This document shows, in pieces, positions 8,111-17,591 of a stretch of 64,000 bases of DNA. The notes below the pieces were generated by a model, which worked only from the letters and a program-made list of their open reading frames with translations, did no database searches and was not told the origin of the DNA. The position numbers and the translations under genes are program-made. This DNA is from CAWKEY01 sp963696315 (GTDB lineage Bacteria > Pseudomonadota > Gammaproteobacteria > Methylococcales > Methylomonadaceae), in contig CAVOJU010000014.1 of NCBI GenBank assembly GCA_963696315.1, positions 124,001 to 188,000 on the forward strand. Reading direction: 5' to 3'. Numbering within the stretch: the first letter of the stretch is position 1; each line of letters opens with the position of its first letter.

Positions 8111-9188
8111 ATGAAAAAATTTCGTCTCCTTAAGGAAACCCGCCAGAGCACCGAATACTCCTGCGGCGCGTCGGCCCTTCAGGCTGTGTTGAGCTATTGG
8201 GGTAAAGATCTGGACGAAGAGGAACTCATGCTGCTTCTCCATACCACACCCGAGACCGGCACGTATCCCGAAGATATCGAGCAGGTGGCGCGCTCTTTAG
8301 GATTTGACGCTGAAGTTAAAGAGAATCTGACACTCGATGAGCTCGAACAGGCCACCGCGATGGGCAATCCCGTCATCGTCCTGGGTCAGGCTTGGCGCAG
8401 CCGAAAGGAATCGGATATCGCCGTGACCGAAGACTGGGCAAACGGGCACTATGTCGTCGTTCTGGCAGTCGACCAGGATTATGTCTATTTCGAGGATCCC
8501 TATATTCGGATGGGCAAAGGCTTCATGCCTCGATCAGCATTCGAAGACCATTGGCATACCGTCATGGGCGGAGACCTTGCGAAAGCCCCGAAACTGATGC
8601 GTTTGGGTATCTTTATTCGCGGAGAAAATCCGGCGCAGCCCCAAAGATTCAAGGATATGGACATTGCAAAGCTGGATTTCAGCAAAATCGGGTCTTTGAA
8701 TCTGATCGTGACGCAGTTTCCAGGCGCCTTATTGCCGTACGATTTTGTCAACGAATTGCGCGATATCTGGGAAACGGGGATCATCAGGCCCGATGCCTTT
8801 ATTATTCTGAGAAAAGACCAGGAAGGCAGAATAACCGCAATGGAAGGCGGGCGTCTTCAGGAAGATGAGGACGTGATGGAGATCAATGCGCTGGTGGCTG
8901 CGATCGCGGGTTTTGGGGCTGGCGGTGCTGATATGGCCAGGGCCAAGGCAGAATCGGCAGTGAAGGCGGCGGCTGACGGAGACTTCGGTCTTTCCGTCAC
9001 GGACGTAGAGCGAATCGCAGGGAAAACTTCCCCCTGGCCATTCGGCGGTTATCGTCCTGTTTGAAAATCTCTGGGAAAGCAAATTCAAAGCGGTTGCCAG
9101 GAAATACGCTGGAACGGTGATTGATCAGCGGATCATACCGTCGGATTCCTTTGCCAAGTTGGTACAGGGCTTGGCCGGAACACTCTGA
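8111..9188 (+). CDS. C39-type cysteine peptidase domain fused to a DUF1269/DUF6325-like domain (frameshifted)
   Basis: The N-terminal 180 residues are a C39-like papain-fold domain with a readable triad: Cys18 in EYSCGAS, His113 in NGHYVVV and Asp129 in YFEDPY. From about residue 190 the sequence switches to an IGSLNLIVTQFPG...DAFIILRKDQEGRITAMEGG pattern of the DUF1269/DUF6325 type, including a Gly/Ala-rich helix. The open frame stops at 9064. Dropping one A from the AAAA run near 9022 continues it through PPGHSAVIVLFENLW to a stop at 9188, restoring the usual end of this domain. The full protein would be about 358 aa. C39 domains normally cut bacteriocin leaders as part of ABC exporters; there is no ABC domain here. 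Its role is unknown. Confidence 0.75.
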
Positions 9189-9200
9189 ATATCTGAAATT

Positions 9201-10393
9201 ATGAACAATACCTCCGAATTCAAACTACCCGATGACTTTTCCCTGGTACTGGGCGGCCCGCTCTATCAGCTTTTTATTCGTGCCCGGCTAACCACCAATA
9301 CGCTTGATTTGGTCAAGCGCCGATTGATTTTCTTTTCCCTGTTAACCTGGCTGCCGCTGCTGGTGCTTTCGATGTTGGCCGGCGAGGCGCTGGGCGGCGC
9401 TATTAAAGTGCCTTTTATTTATGATGTCGATGTACATGTCCGCTTTCTGCTGGCCTTGCCATTGCTGTTGGTCGCGGAGCTCGTGGTCCACAGCGGATCA
9501 GGCTGGTCATCCGGCAATTTATCGAGCGCGGAATAATTTTGCCAGCAAGCCCGCCCGGCGTTCGAAGCCCTTATCGGCTCAGCGATGCGTTTGCGCAATT
9601 CGGTGGTGGTCGAGGTACTGCTGATTGTCCTGGTGTTGACGGCTGCGCACTACTCTCTGGTCAAGTCAAATGGCGCTGCAATCGGCCACTTGGTTTGCGG
9701 CCATCGTGGATGGTCATCGCCGTTATTCCCCGGCGGGGTATTGGTACGCCTTTGTCAGCATTCCGATTTTTCAATTCCTGCTATTGCGCTGGTTTTTTCG
9801 CATTTTCATCTGGGCGCGGTTTCTGTGGCAGGTTTCCCGGCTGGATATGCATCTTGTGCCGACGCATCCCGATCGCGCCGCCGGACTCGGCTTTCTGGGG
9901 GAAGCGCGGCGGCATTTATGCCGTTGTTGCTGTCTCAAGGCGCTTTGCTGGCAGGCCTGATCGCCAACTACATTTTCTATGAGGGCAAGACACTCTTGGA
10001 CTTTAAACCGGAGATCGTAGCCAGCCGTGGTTTTTTTCTTGTTGCTCGTGCTCGGCCCCTTGTGCGTGTTCGCTCCTCGCCTCGCGCAAGCCAAACGCCA
10101 GGGTTTGCTTGAGTATGGCGCACTGGCGAACCGCTACGTTTGTGAATTTGACGATAAATGGCTGCGCGGCGGCGCATCGCCGGATGAGGCACTGGTCGGC
10201 AGCGGGGATATTCAATCCTTGAACGACCTGGCAGGCAGCTTCGAGGTCGTGCAGACGATGCGGCCGTTTCCGTTCAGTAAAACTGTTGTGCTGCAAACTG
10301 CGATTGCAGTCCTGGCGCCGTTGTTGCCATTGACCTTGACGATGATTTCCCTGGAAGATCTGCTTAAGCGCTTGCTCGGGTATTTTGTTGTGA
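9201..10393 (+). pseudogene. Multi-pass membrane protein of unknown function, several frameshifts
   Basis: The gene starts at ATG 9201, 12 bp after the restored end of the C39 fusion gene, so the two probably form one operon. The protein can be followed through at least five frame changes: PLYQLFIRARL...LVAELVVH, QRIRLVIRQFIERG, ARPAFEALIGSAMRLRN, YWYAFVSIPIFQFLLLRWFFRI, AFMPLLLSQGALLAGLI, FFLLLVLGPLCVFAPRL and a tail ending EDLLKRLLG. At least five hydrophobic helices are recoverable, plus a cytosolic segment GALANRYVCEFDDKWLRG. The natural stop is probably near 10393, because deleting one G in CTCGGG gives LLGILL and a stop. The same frame pattern over the whole length suggests base-call errors rather than decay. 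Family not recognised. Confidence 0.55.
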
Positions 10394-10449
10394 TGCGGCT
10401 AAAATGTTTTTGTTTTGCTTACAGATAATTTAAATCGGAGTAATTATTC

Positions 10450-11897
10450 ATGATTAAAAAAGGCGCTACCAAAAAAGAGGCAACCAAAAAACACGCTCAT
10501 AAGAAAAGAAAGCGCCCCTATTAAAATCGCTGAGCCGATCACCGTAGACCGGCGCTCGCGGACAGATCGCAAGGACGAAGGCAAGTCGATGCGCCTTGCG
10601 GTGCCGTTGGCGAGCCACGCGCAGTGGCAGGCCCCGGCCAATCGCCGCGATCCCATTGATCTGCTGATCGAATCCAGCGCCGGGCGGGTGCCTGAATTAC
10701 TGCCGATCCGTTACGGGCGGATGATGCAATCGCCGTTCGCATTTCTACCGGGGAGCGGCAGCCATCATGGCGGCCGATCTCGCGGCATTGCCGTCCACCG
10801 GCATTCGCGTGCAAGCCTGCGGCGATTGCCATTTGCTTAACTTCGGCAGCTTCGCTACGCCGGAACGTCGGCAGGTCTTCGCTATCAACGACTTCGATGA
10901 AACGTTGCCGGCACCCTGGGAGTGGGATATCAAACGGCTTGCCGCCAGCTTTGTAGGTCGCCGGACGCTCCAACGGTTTCACCGCCGCTGAAGCACGCGA
11001 GTCGGCGCAGGCTTGCGCGCGCAGCTACCGGGAGCACATGCGGGAGTTCGCCAAGATGGGAGTGCTCGATACTTGGTACTTCAGCATCGACATGGAGGCG
11101 ATGTTAGAGCAGATTGAGGACGAAACGGCCAAGACGCGCGGCAAAAAACGTATGGACAAGGCCCGCGACCGCAATGTTCTGGATGAGGATTTTCCCGAGC
11201 TGGTTACCTTCGAGGGCGGCAAACATCGTATCCGCGACAATCCGCCGTTGATCTACCATATACAGGACGAGGAAAAAGCGGTAATTGAAGCTCGTGTGCG
11301 CGATGCCTTTGAACGCTACCGCGCTACGCTGGCGGAGGACCGGCGGCTATTGCTGGATCACTATGAATTCAAGGACATCGCCATGAAAGTGGTCGGGGTC
11401 GGCAGTGTCGGCACCCGCTGCGCCATTATGCTCCTGATGGGGGGCGCAGACGATCCGTTGTTCCTGCAGGTCAAGGAAGCGCGGGCTTCGGTGCTGGAGC
11501 CTTATGCCGGACAAAGTACTTACCCGAACCACGGGCAGCGCGTGGTGATGGGGCAACGGCTGATGCTGTCGGCGAGCGACATCTTTCTCGGCTGGGTAGA
11601 GACTGTTAATGGAAACTTCTATATCCGGCAAATGCGCGACATGAAAGTCTGAAGCCGCTGGTCGAGCTGTTCACACCATCCGTGATGAATCGATACGCCG
11701 AACTTTGCGGTTGGGCGCTGGCGGGCGCCCATGCCCGTTCCGGCGATGCCGCGAAAATCGCCGGCTATCTGGGCAAGAAACAAGACTTCGATGTGGCGCT
11801 GGCGGATTTTTCTGAAAGCTACGCCGACCAGAACGAGAAGGATTACAAGGCATTGGTGCAAGCGGTGCAGCAAGGCGCGTTTGGAAGTTTATCTTGA
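10450..11897 (+). pseudogene. DUF2252 family protein, several frameshifts
   Basis: The start at ATG 10450 gives a lysine-rich leader (MIKKGATKKEATKKHAHKKRKR). A slip in the CCCC run near 10516 then leads into IAEPITVDRRSRTDRKDEG. Family hallmarks follow in separated frames: ELLPIRYGRMMQSPFAFLR, CGDCHLLNFGSFATPER, FAINDFDETLPAPWEWDIKRLAAS, the long intact block 11038-11652 (VGVGSVGTRCAIMLL, QRVVMGQRLMLSASD) and the end RSGDAAKIAGYLGKK...DYKALVQAV. DUF2252 proteins are about 450 residues long and have a kinase-like fold; no activity is assigned. At least four indels are needed. Every segment remains in order and conserved, so sequencing error is likely. It lies 57 bp after the membrane gene. 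Confidence 0.7.
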
Positions 11898-12022
11898 GCG
11901 CTGATAAGCGAAGGTTAATTGAATTCACGACTGGTTATTTTGCAGAAATTTATGTTAAACCATAAGCCCATCAGTATACTTGAACGATATTGATGTATTT
12001 TTTATAAACCTGGAGAAGAAAA

Positions 12023-12817
12023 TTGAGAACACTTGTTAAAAAAATGAAAAAGCCGGTCCTGTTTTTTGTACCGCTTTGCTTTATCGGCGTATTGCTCACG
12101 GGGTGCGCCACCCTTCAGTCGGGCAGTAATGAAATTAAAGAGTTGGCAGTCACACCCGCGCCCGATGCCGGCTTTATCCAGAATCCCGAGCGGCAGACCG
12201 AGCGCCCTGATCTCCCCTTTCAGAAGGTCTGGATCAAACCCGGCTTCGATGCCCGCGCCTACAAGGAACTGGTCGTCGCGCCGGTGAATACCCAGTACGT
12301 ACAGCAAATGGATTGGCTGCATCAGTTGAGTTCCGTCAACTTGCTCAGTGATGTAAAAAAAGACATCGAAGGGCTTGCGGTGTATTTTCACGACCAGGTC
12401 GTCCAGGAATTCAAGGACGACCCTAATCAACGCCTCCAGATCATCGAACGTCCTGGGCAACACCGGCAACCGGCCCTGCGTCTGGAACTTGCGCTGATCG
12501 AGATCGACCCTTCGCAGCCGGCTTTGCATGCCGCCGGTTGGTTGATACTGGGCGGCGGCACCGCTGCGGGGGCTGTCAACCAGCGTAGAGCCGCTTTCGA
12601 AGGCCGCCTGCGTGACCTGCAAACCGGCGAGGTGGTCGCCACTTTCGCCGACCGCGACATGCAGGATGTCGGCCCCATTGATCTGACCCGCCTGACCTGG
12701 TTCGGCCCCGCTAAAGGTATTATGGATCAGTGGGCGAAGCAGTTCGTGCAAATCGCTAACAGGAAACCCGGTGAGATCATAACCGATCCGACGGCGTTAA
12801 CCTTGAGGCCTTTCTAA
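12023..12817 (+). CDS. DUF3313 lipoprotein
   Basis: A 264-aa lipoprotein. The start is TTG 12023, chosen because GGAG at 12012 gives a good ribosome-binding distance; the ATG at 12044 has none. The signal peptide ends in a LLTGC lipobox. The mature part has the DUF3313 pattern: WIKPGFDARAYKELVVAPV, a DVKKDIEGLAVYFHDQVVQEF helix, ALRLELALIEIDPSQPALHAAGWL, a Gly-rich turn and EGRLRDLQTGEVVATFADRDM. Members are proteobacterial lipoproteins of unknown role. It appears monocistronic. Confidence 0.78.
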   Translation: MRTLVKKMKKPVLFFVPLCFIGVLLTGCATLQSGSNEIKELAVTPAPDAGFIQNPERQTERPDLPFQKVWIKPGFDARAYKELVVAPVNTQYVQQMDWLHQLSSVNLLSDVKKDIEGLAVYFHDQVVQEFKDDPNQRLQIIERPGQHRQPALRLELALIEIDPSQPALHAAGWLILGGGTAAGAVNQRRAAFEGRLRDLQTGEVVATFADRDMQDVGPIDLTRLTWFGPAKGIMDQWAKQFVQIANRKPGEIITDPTALTLRPF

Positions 12818-12907
12818 CCTGGGTTGTCACACTCCTAAAACACTAGACCATGGGCAAGGATGCCTGTCGGCTATGGCAAAGCTATTACCCATTACGAAGC
12901 ATCAAAT

Positions 12908-13291
12908 ATGATCATATCAACTCATTCAATCGCTTGCTAGTGAGCACTGGGTCAGGCTCACCGGCAGACTAACGGTAAGCGAATTTCAGGCGCTTCAAGC
13001 GCTGGGTACGTTAAGCCTTGAACGCTTCGGCCAGGTTCGACTATTGGTTGAACTGGAGGATTTTCAGGGCTGGAGCAAGGAGCCTGGCTGGGAGGACTCT
13101 TATTTTTTAACGGAGGATACAGGCCGGCTTTCCAAGCTTGCTTTTGTGGGTGATGAGAAATGGAAAGATGAAGTCTTCATGTTTGTGGGCAAAGAAATGC
13201 GTTCTACTGCATAGAATTCTTTTCACAAGATCAGCTTGCCCAGGCGAAAGCCTGGTTATCGGAACAAAACTCTCAATCTATATTCCTTTAA
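12908..13291 (+). pseudogene. SpoIIAA-like (STAS) protein, frameshifted
   Basis: ATG 12908 opens MIISTHSIAC and then stops. The next frame continues SEHWVRLTGRLTVSEFQALQAL...FGQVRLLVELEDFQGWSKEPGWED, RLSKLAFVGDEKWKDEVFMFVGKEMRSTA. A third frame finishes with IEFFSQDQLAQAKAWLSEQ before a stop near 13291. This is the full pattern of the SpoIIAA-like family (about 120 residues, anti-sigma-antagonist fold). At least two single-base changes are needed. A convincing rho-independent terminator follows at 13438. Confidence 0.65.
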
Positions 13292-13437
13292 TTCAGGTAT
13301 TCAGCGTTTTCTCGCAAATCCTTTGTTTGTTGGTCATTTCGGCCACAGGGAGAAATCTTAAGCGCTGGAGACACTGTTCAGGCTAAGATTCCTGCCTGTG
13401 TCCGGAATGGCGCATGGCGCTGAATAGCTGAGAAGTA

Positions 13438-13460
13438 CATGCCGTTCAGGCATGGTTTTT
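13438..13460 (+). terminator. Rho-independent terminator
   Basis: CATGCC (13438-13443), loop GTTCA, GGCATG (13449-13454), then GTTTTT. It suits termination of the SpoIIAA-like gene on the plus strand, just before the convergent response-regulator gene ends at 13476. Confidence 0.7.
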
Positions 13461-13475
13461 ATGGCTCCCAGCCCT

Positions 13476-14123
13476 TTACGTTTCATGAGCGTTTCTATCC
13501 AGGGGCATGGGCACAATCCCGGCATGGTCGGCTAAGCGGACTAAATCTGCCAATGACCGTACCTTTAATTTCGTCATCAGATGCGCGCGGTGGACCTTGA
13601 TGGTTTTTTCCACGGTACCGAGGTCAGCAGCGATTTGCTTGTTCAGCCGCCCGGAAACGACATGGCTCAGGACTTCCCGCTCGCGCGGCGTAAGTGTCGC
13701 CAGCCTCTCCCGGAGTTCGGCCAGTTCGGATCGAGTCCGTCGAAGCATGCGATCCTTCTCGATGGCGGCATGGATGGCTTCGATCAAGTTTTGGTCGTGC
13801 ACGGGTTTGGTCAGAAAATCAACGGCGCCCTGTTTCATCGCTTGTACACACATCGAAATGTCGCCGTGGCCGGTGAGAAAGATGACCGGTAAACCATTGC
13901 CCTGGGCGGCTAGTTCCTGTTGCAGTTCCAGGCCATTGAGACCGGGCATGGTGACATCGAGTACTAGGCAGCCGTGTATGCCGGGTTGATATTGTTCAAG
14001 AAATTCCTGTGACGAAGCAAACGTAGCGACGTTCATTTCAATTGAACGCAGCAGACGCGCCAAAGCTTTCAATACGGACGGGTCATCGTCGACCACCAGC
14101 ACGGTAGGAGCGGATTCGTTCAT
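13476..14123 (-). CDS. FixJ/TodT-type response regulator with LuxR HTH
   Basis: A 215-aa protein. The receiver has VVDDDPSVLKAL, phospho-acceptor Asp in CLVLDVTMPG (about residue 57), TGHGD and FLTKPV. The C-terminal LuxR/NarL helix-turn-helix is complete (LTPREREVLSHVVSGRLNKQIAADLG...VKVHR-like segment IKVHRAHLMTKL). It overlaps the upstream kinase gene by 4 bp (ATGA), so the two are co-translated. This is the classical FixJ architecture: phosphorylation by the adjacent kinase should drive dimerisation and DNA binding. A candidate operator lies at 16197-16222 upstream of the kinase gene. Confidence 0.92.
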   Translation of the reverse strand: MNESAPTVLVVDDDPSVLKALARLLRSIEMNVATFASSQEFLEQYQPGIHGCLVLDVTMPGLNGLELQQELAAQGNGLPVIFLTGHGDISMCVQAMKQGAVDFLTKPVHDQNLIEAIHAAIEKDRMLRRTRSELAELRERLATLTPREREVLSHVVSGRLNKQIAADLGTVEKTIKVHRAHLMTKLKVRSLADLVRLADHAGIVPMPLDRNAHET

Positions 14124-15988
14124 GGGATATGTCCAGGAGAAGTCGGCAGTGTGAAATAAAAGACGGCGCCGCTGCCGGTATTATTGGTGGCCCAGAGTTG
14201 TCCACCGTGGGCGTTGATGATGGTGCGGCAAATAGTGAGTCCCAAACCCATGCCTTCCGATTTGGTAGTGAAGAACGGTTCAAAGATACGTTCCATGTTT
14301 TCAGAGGGAATTCCCGGGCCCTGGTCGCCAACGGACACTTGCACCTTATCTGTGCCGTTCAGTTCGGTGCGGACAACCAGCTGGCGTTGGCCTGCTTTGG
14401 TGTTGGACAGGGCTTCACAGGCATTCATGATCAGGTTAAGCAACACTTGCTGGATTTGCACGCGATCGCCGGTCACGGCAGGCAGTTTCTGATCTAGGCT
14501 GACGTTCACGGTAATATTCTGATTCACCAAATCGCTGTTCACAAGCTTGAGTACCTCTTCCACTTCCGTATTCAAATCGAGCGGCAGGTGTTGCACACCG
14601 CACTTCTTGAACAACAGGCGCAAACGGTGGATGATATCGCCGGCGCGCATGTCCTCGGCCACAATGTCGCTGAGGATTTCCCGGACTTCATCAAGATTGG
14701 CATTGTCGCGCGCGAGGAAGCGTTGGGCAGCTTGGGCATTGCTGAGGATGGCCGCCAGCGGCTGGTTCAATTGATGCGCCAGCGAGCCGGATAGCTCGCC
14801 TAGCATGGCCGCGCGCGAAAGGTGCGCGAGCTCATTACGATGCAGTTGTACCTCCAGTTCCGCTTGTTTGTGCCGGGTAATATCGATCGTAACACCCAGC
14901 ATACGCAGCGGCTGAGCGCTCTCGCCGAATTCGACGCGGCCGCGGGAGTTAAACCAGTGTGTCTGACCATCCGGCATCTTAATGCGGTATTCGCTCTCAT
15001 AATGACCGTTTTCCTTAATAAGCGATTTTTGCACTGCGAGACGGACCGGCTCTCGATCCTCGTCATGGAGGATGTTCAAAAAGCTTTCGAGACTGATTTT
15101 CTTCTCTCCGGAAATGCCGTACAACTGATAATCCTTATCCGTGCTCCAGATTTCGTCATGCACGATGTCCCATTCCCACAGCCTCAGTTCCGCGGCACTC
15201 GCCGCCAGGCTCATGCGTTGCTTGCTGTTACGCAATTCGGTCTGCAGTCGCCTGCAACTGATCAGCGAGTTGCGCCGAATGCAATAGATCGCAGCTCAGT
15301 TCATAGGACATGGCAACAAGAATGGGCATGAAGTAAAAGCTGACGATATAGGGGAAATCGATCACTCCGGCATTCACCAGTGCAGTATTGACGACCGCTG
15401 TCACCAGGAAGAGGGTGATGCTGACGCTGAAAAGGATGGCGCGGCGGCGGCCGGTATCCGTATCCCCGCGCCACATGGTGACTGCCGCATCCAGCACAAA
15501 CGCCGCGATTGTCAAGGTGCTAAGCACGACCGAACGACATACCAGGGATTGAGCGTGCCCTGCGCGATGGAGATCGTTTCGCCGCCGAAAAGCGCGACTT
15601 GTTTGAGGCCGGTGATCTCGTTGAAAAACAGGTTCTGTCCCGTGGTGAAGCTCAGGATCAGTGCAAGTACGCGTAAACCAATACCCGTCCAGGCCAGCCA
15701 GGAGCGGCCTGCCTGCCAAGTAACAGCGGACGAAGCCAGACAATTGCCACCAAAAGAACGAGAATGGGGAGGTGGATCCAGCGCAGAAGTATCGCCATTT
15801 GTTCGATGGACGTCGTTCGCATCACCATCAATTCCATGCCGGTGATGACGGCGACAGCAACGGCGGCAATAGCGAACGATAAATTCGCCCATGGCTGTAT
15901 GCCCCTCGCCCAAGATAAACAGGTGCAGCAGCGCAAAGGTCAGAGACGCCGATGCCAGCATGGACCATAGCACAGTAATCCAGTTCAT
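14120..15988 (-). CDS. Membrane PAS-domain sensor histidine kinase (FixL-like), frameshifted N-terminal half
   Basis: The intact 371-aa part (14120-15235) has a PAS domain (LAASAAELRLWEWDI...LRMLGVTIDIT), an H box with LAHQLNQPLAAI, an N box LNLIMNACEAL, and G boxes DQGPGIP and GLGLTIC. Upstream, in at least three frames to ATG 15988, lies a hydrophobic domain of about seven helices (MNWITVLWSMLASASLTFALLHLF, AIAAVAVAVITGMELMVM, LLRWIHLPILVLLVAIVW, GIGLRVLALILSFTTGQNLFFN, LTIAAFVLDAAVTMW, ILFSVSITLFLVTAVVNTAL, IVSFYFMPILVAMSYELSC). The pieces fit one protein of about 620 residues. A 4-bp overlap links it to the regulator. The signal sensed is unknown. Confidence 0.85.
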
Positions 15989-16500
15989 AGCAAAGCCGCC
16001 GCTAATGCTGGATTACAGTGCATTTGAGCGGCCAAATGCCAGAACCGGGCAGTAAAGTGTTGGTATGCCATCCTGATTTTCCAATAGGTCAGATCAATAG
16101 ATTTTTGCTGCCGAGTCATGCCTAAACGCGCAGTGCGCAATAGTTGCCGAGGAGAGGCTCGAGATGCAAGGTCAACAGAACCCAGGGATTTTCTATTCTC
16201 ATTTGAGGCTTTGGTCTAAAGTCCAATAGCCACGAATCACGATGCTAGGTATTATATCAAAGTGCATGTCCTTTGGCGTTGAAAGCCCTTCGGCGTTGAG
16301 TAATCCAGATTAGCTGATGAAGCTGAATAATAGTTTCAAAAATGCATTATTGAGTTCACTGGCAGCGAGTCATGCTGCTCAATGTGACGAGACCGCCGGT
16401 GGGGTAAATTTCCCGGAGATGCGCTTTTCGCCGTTGGTTACAGATATCAAGGTTTGAATGCGGTTTTTAACTTAAGGCGTCAATTGGCAGAGAGGATGGT
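15989..16500. other. Divergent intergenic region between the sensor kinase and the DUF4105 gene
   Basis: No ORF of note was seen in these 512 bp. The region lies upstream of both flanking genes, so it should hold both promoters. It contains the palindrome-like site described separately. A GGAGAGGAT-like string lies just before the ATG at 16501. Confidence 0.5.
16197..16222. promoter_or_regulatory. Candidate response-regulator operator (TGGTCTAAAGTCCA)
   Basis: TTTGGTCTAAAGTCCAATAG contains the partial dyad TGGnCTnnAGnCCA. Its reverse complement, CTATTGGACTTTAGACCAAA, shares TAYTGGACTTTRG with the motifs near 3270 and 6806 (reverse strand CTGGACTTTGGTCTAAT). One copy sits upstream of the FixLJ-type operon and one just upstream of the receiver-only regulator. 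Binding by the LuxR-type regulator is an inference. Confidence 0.4.
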
Positions 16501-17508
16501 ATGGGGAAGTTTATCAAGGCGATATTGCTGGGATTGGCCCTGATAGGAACTGCCTTGTGGGGGGCATTGGCCGTTTATTTTGGTGATTCCCATAGCGGAA
16601 TTGTCCAGACTTGCGTGGCTGTGGCATTTGGCCTGTTTGGCCTGTTGACGTTGATCAGCTTGGGTTTTCCGCGTTGGCGCAAGCGGTTATTGCTGGCTTA
16701 TTCGGTTCTGTTTGCAGCCATTCTGATCTGGTGGTTTTCGATTAGTCCTTCCAATGATCGGCAGTGGCAAGCGGATGTCGCCAAACTGCCTTATGCCACT
16801 TTCGCTGGCGACACCGTCACGGTACACAATATCCGCAATTTCGATTACCGGAGCGAATTTGATTTTCAGCCCGCGTATTACACCAAAAGCTATGACTTGA
16901 ATAAACTGGAGGGTGTGGATCTGATTGCCGTTTACTGGATGGGCCCTGCCATTGCGCATACCATTCTGAGTTTTAATTTCGGCGGCAATGATCATCTGGC
17001 TGTCTCGATCGAAGCGCGCAAGGAGCAGAATGAAGGCTATTCAACGATCAAAGGTTTTTTTCGTCAGTATGAACTGATTTACATTGTCGCGGATGAGCGT
17101 GATGTGCTTCGCCTGCGCACCAATTATCGAAAAAATCCGCCTGAACAGGTTTATCTTTACCGGCTACAGGGAGCCCCCCAGCAAAACGCCCGGCGCCTGT
17201 TTCTGGAATACCTGAATAAGATCAATCGATTGAACGACGCCCCCAAGTTTTACAATACCCTGCTGGATAATTGCACAACAGTTATCTGGCTGAATGCCCG
17301 GATCAATCCGGAACATCTGCCGTTTTCCTGGAAAATTCTGCTGAGCGGTTATGTGCCGGAATACCTGTACGAATCCAAGCGGCTAGATACGCAAATCCCT
17401 TTTTCCGAATTGCAGAAACAGGCCCATATCAATAGCCGGGCTCAGGCTGCCGATCAGGCGCCTGATTTTTCAACGCGCATTCGGACAGCCATTGAGAAGC
17501 CACGTTAG
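16501..17508 (+). CDS. DUF4105 (Lnb N-terminal-like) membrane protein
   Basis: A 335-aa protein starting at ATG 16501. Three N-terminal hydrophobic helices (residues about 5-30, 38-55 and 62-80) are followed by a large domain. Its features are WMGPAIAHTILSFNFGG, an ARKEQNEGYSTIKGFFRQYELIYIVADERDVLRLRTNYR stretch, and FYNTLLDNCTTVIW with a conserved Asn-Cys-Thr. These are the signatures of DUF4105/Lnb N-terminal periplasmic domains, which have a papain-like (NlpC-related) pattern of His and Cys. The substrate is unknown. It is divergent from the FixL-type kinase and 83 bp upstream of the 17592 gene, and may be co-transcribed with that gene. Confidence 0.82.
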   Translation: MGKFIKAILLGLALIGTALWGALAVYFGDSHSGIVQTCVAVAFGLFGLLTLISLGFPRWRKRLLLAYSVLFAAILIWWFSISPSNDRQWQADVAKLPYATFAGDTVTVHNIRNFDYRSEFDFQPAYYTKSYDLNKLEGVDLIAVYWMGPAIAHTILSFNFGGNDHLAVSIEARKEQNEGYSTIKGFFRQYELIYIVADERDVLRLRTNYRKNPPEQVYLYRLQGAPQQNARRLFLEYLNKINRLNDAPKFYNTLLDNCTTVIWLNARINPEHLPFSWKILLSGYVPEYLYESKRLDTQIPFSELQKQAHINSRAQAADQAPDFSTRIRTAIEKPR

Positions 17509-17591
17509 TCATCAACAGGCATTTTATTTATCGGCTGGAAATATTAATCAGTTTACAATCTCAAATTTAAAATATCAGGAATAGCAAAGTC

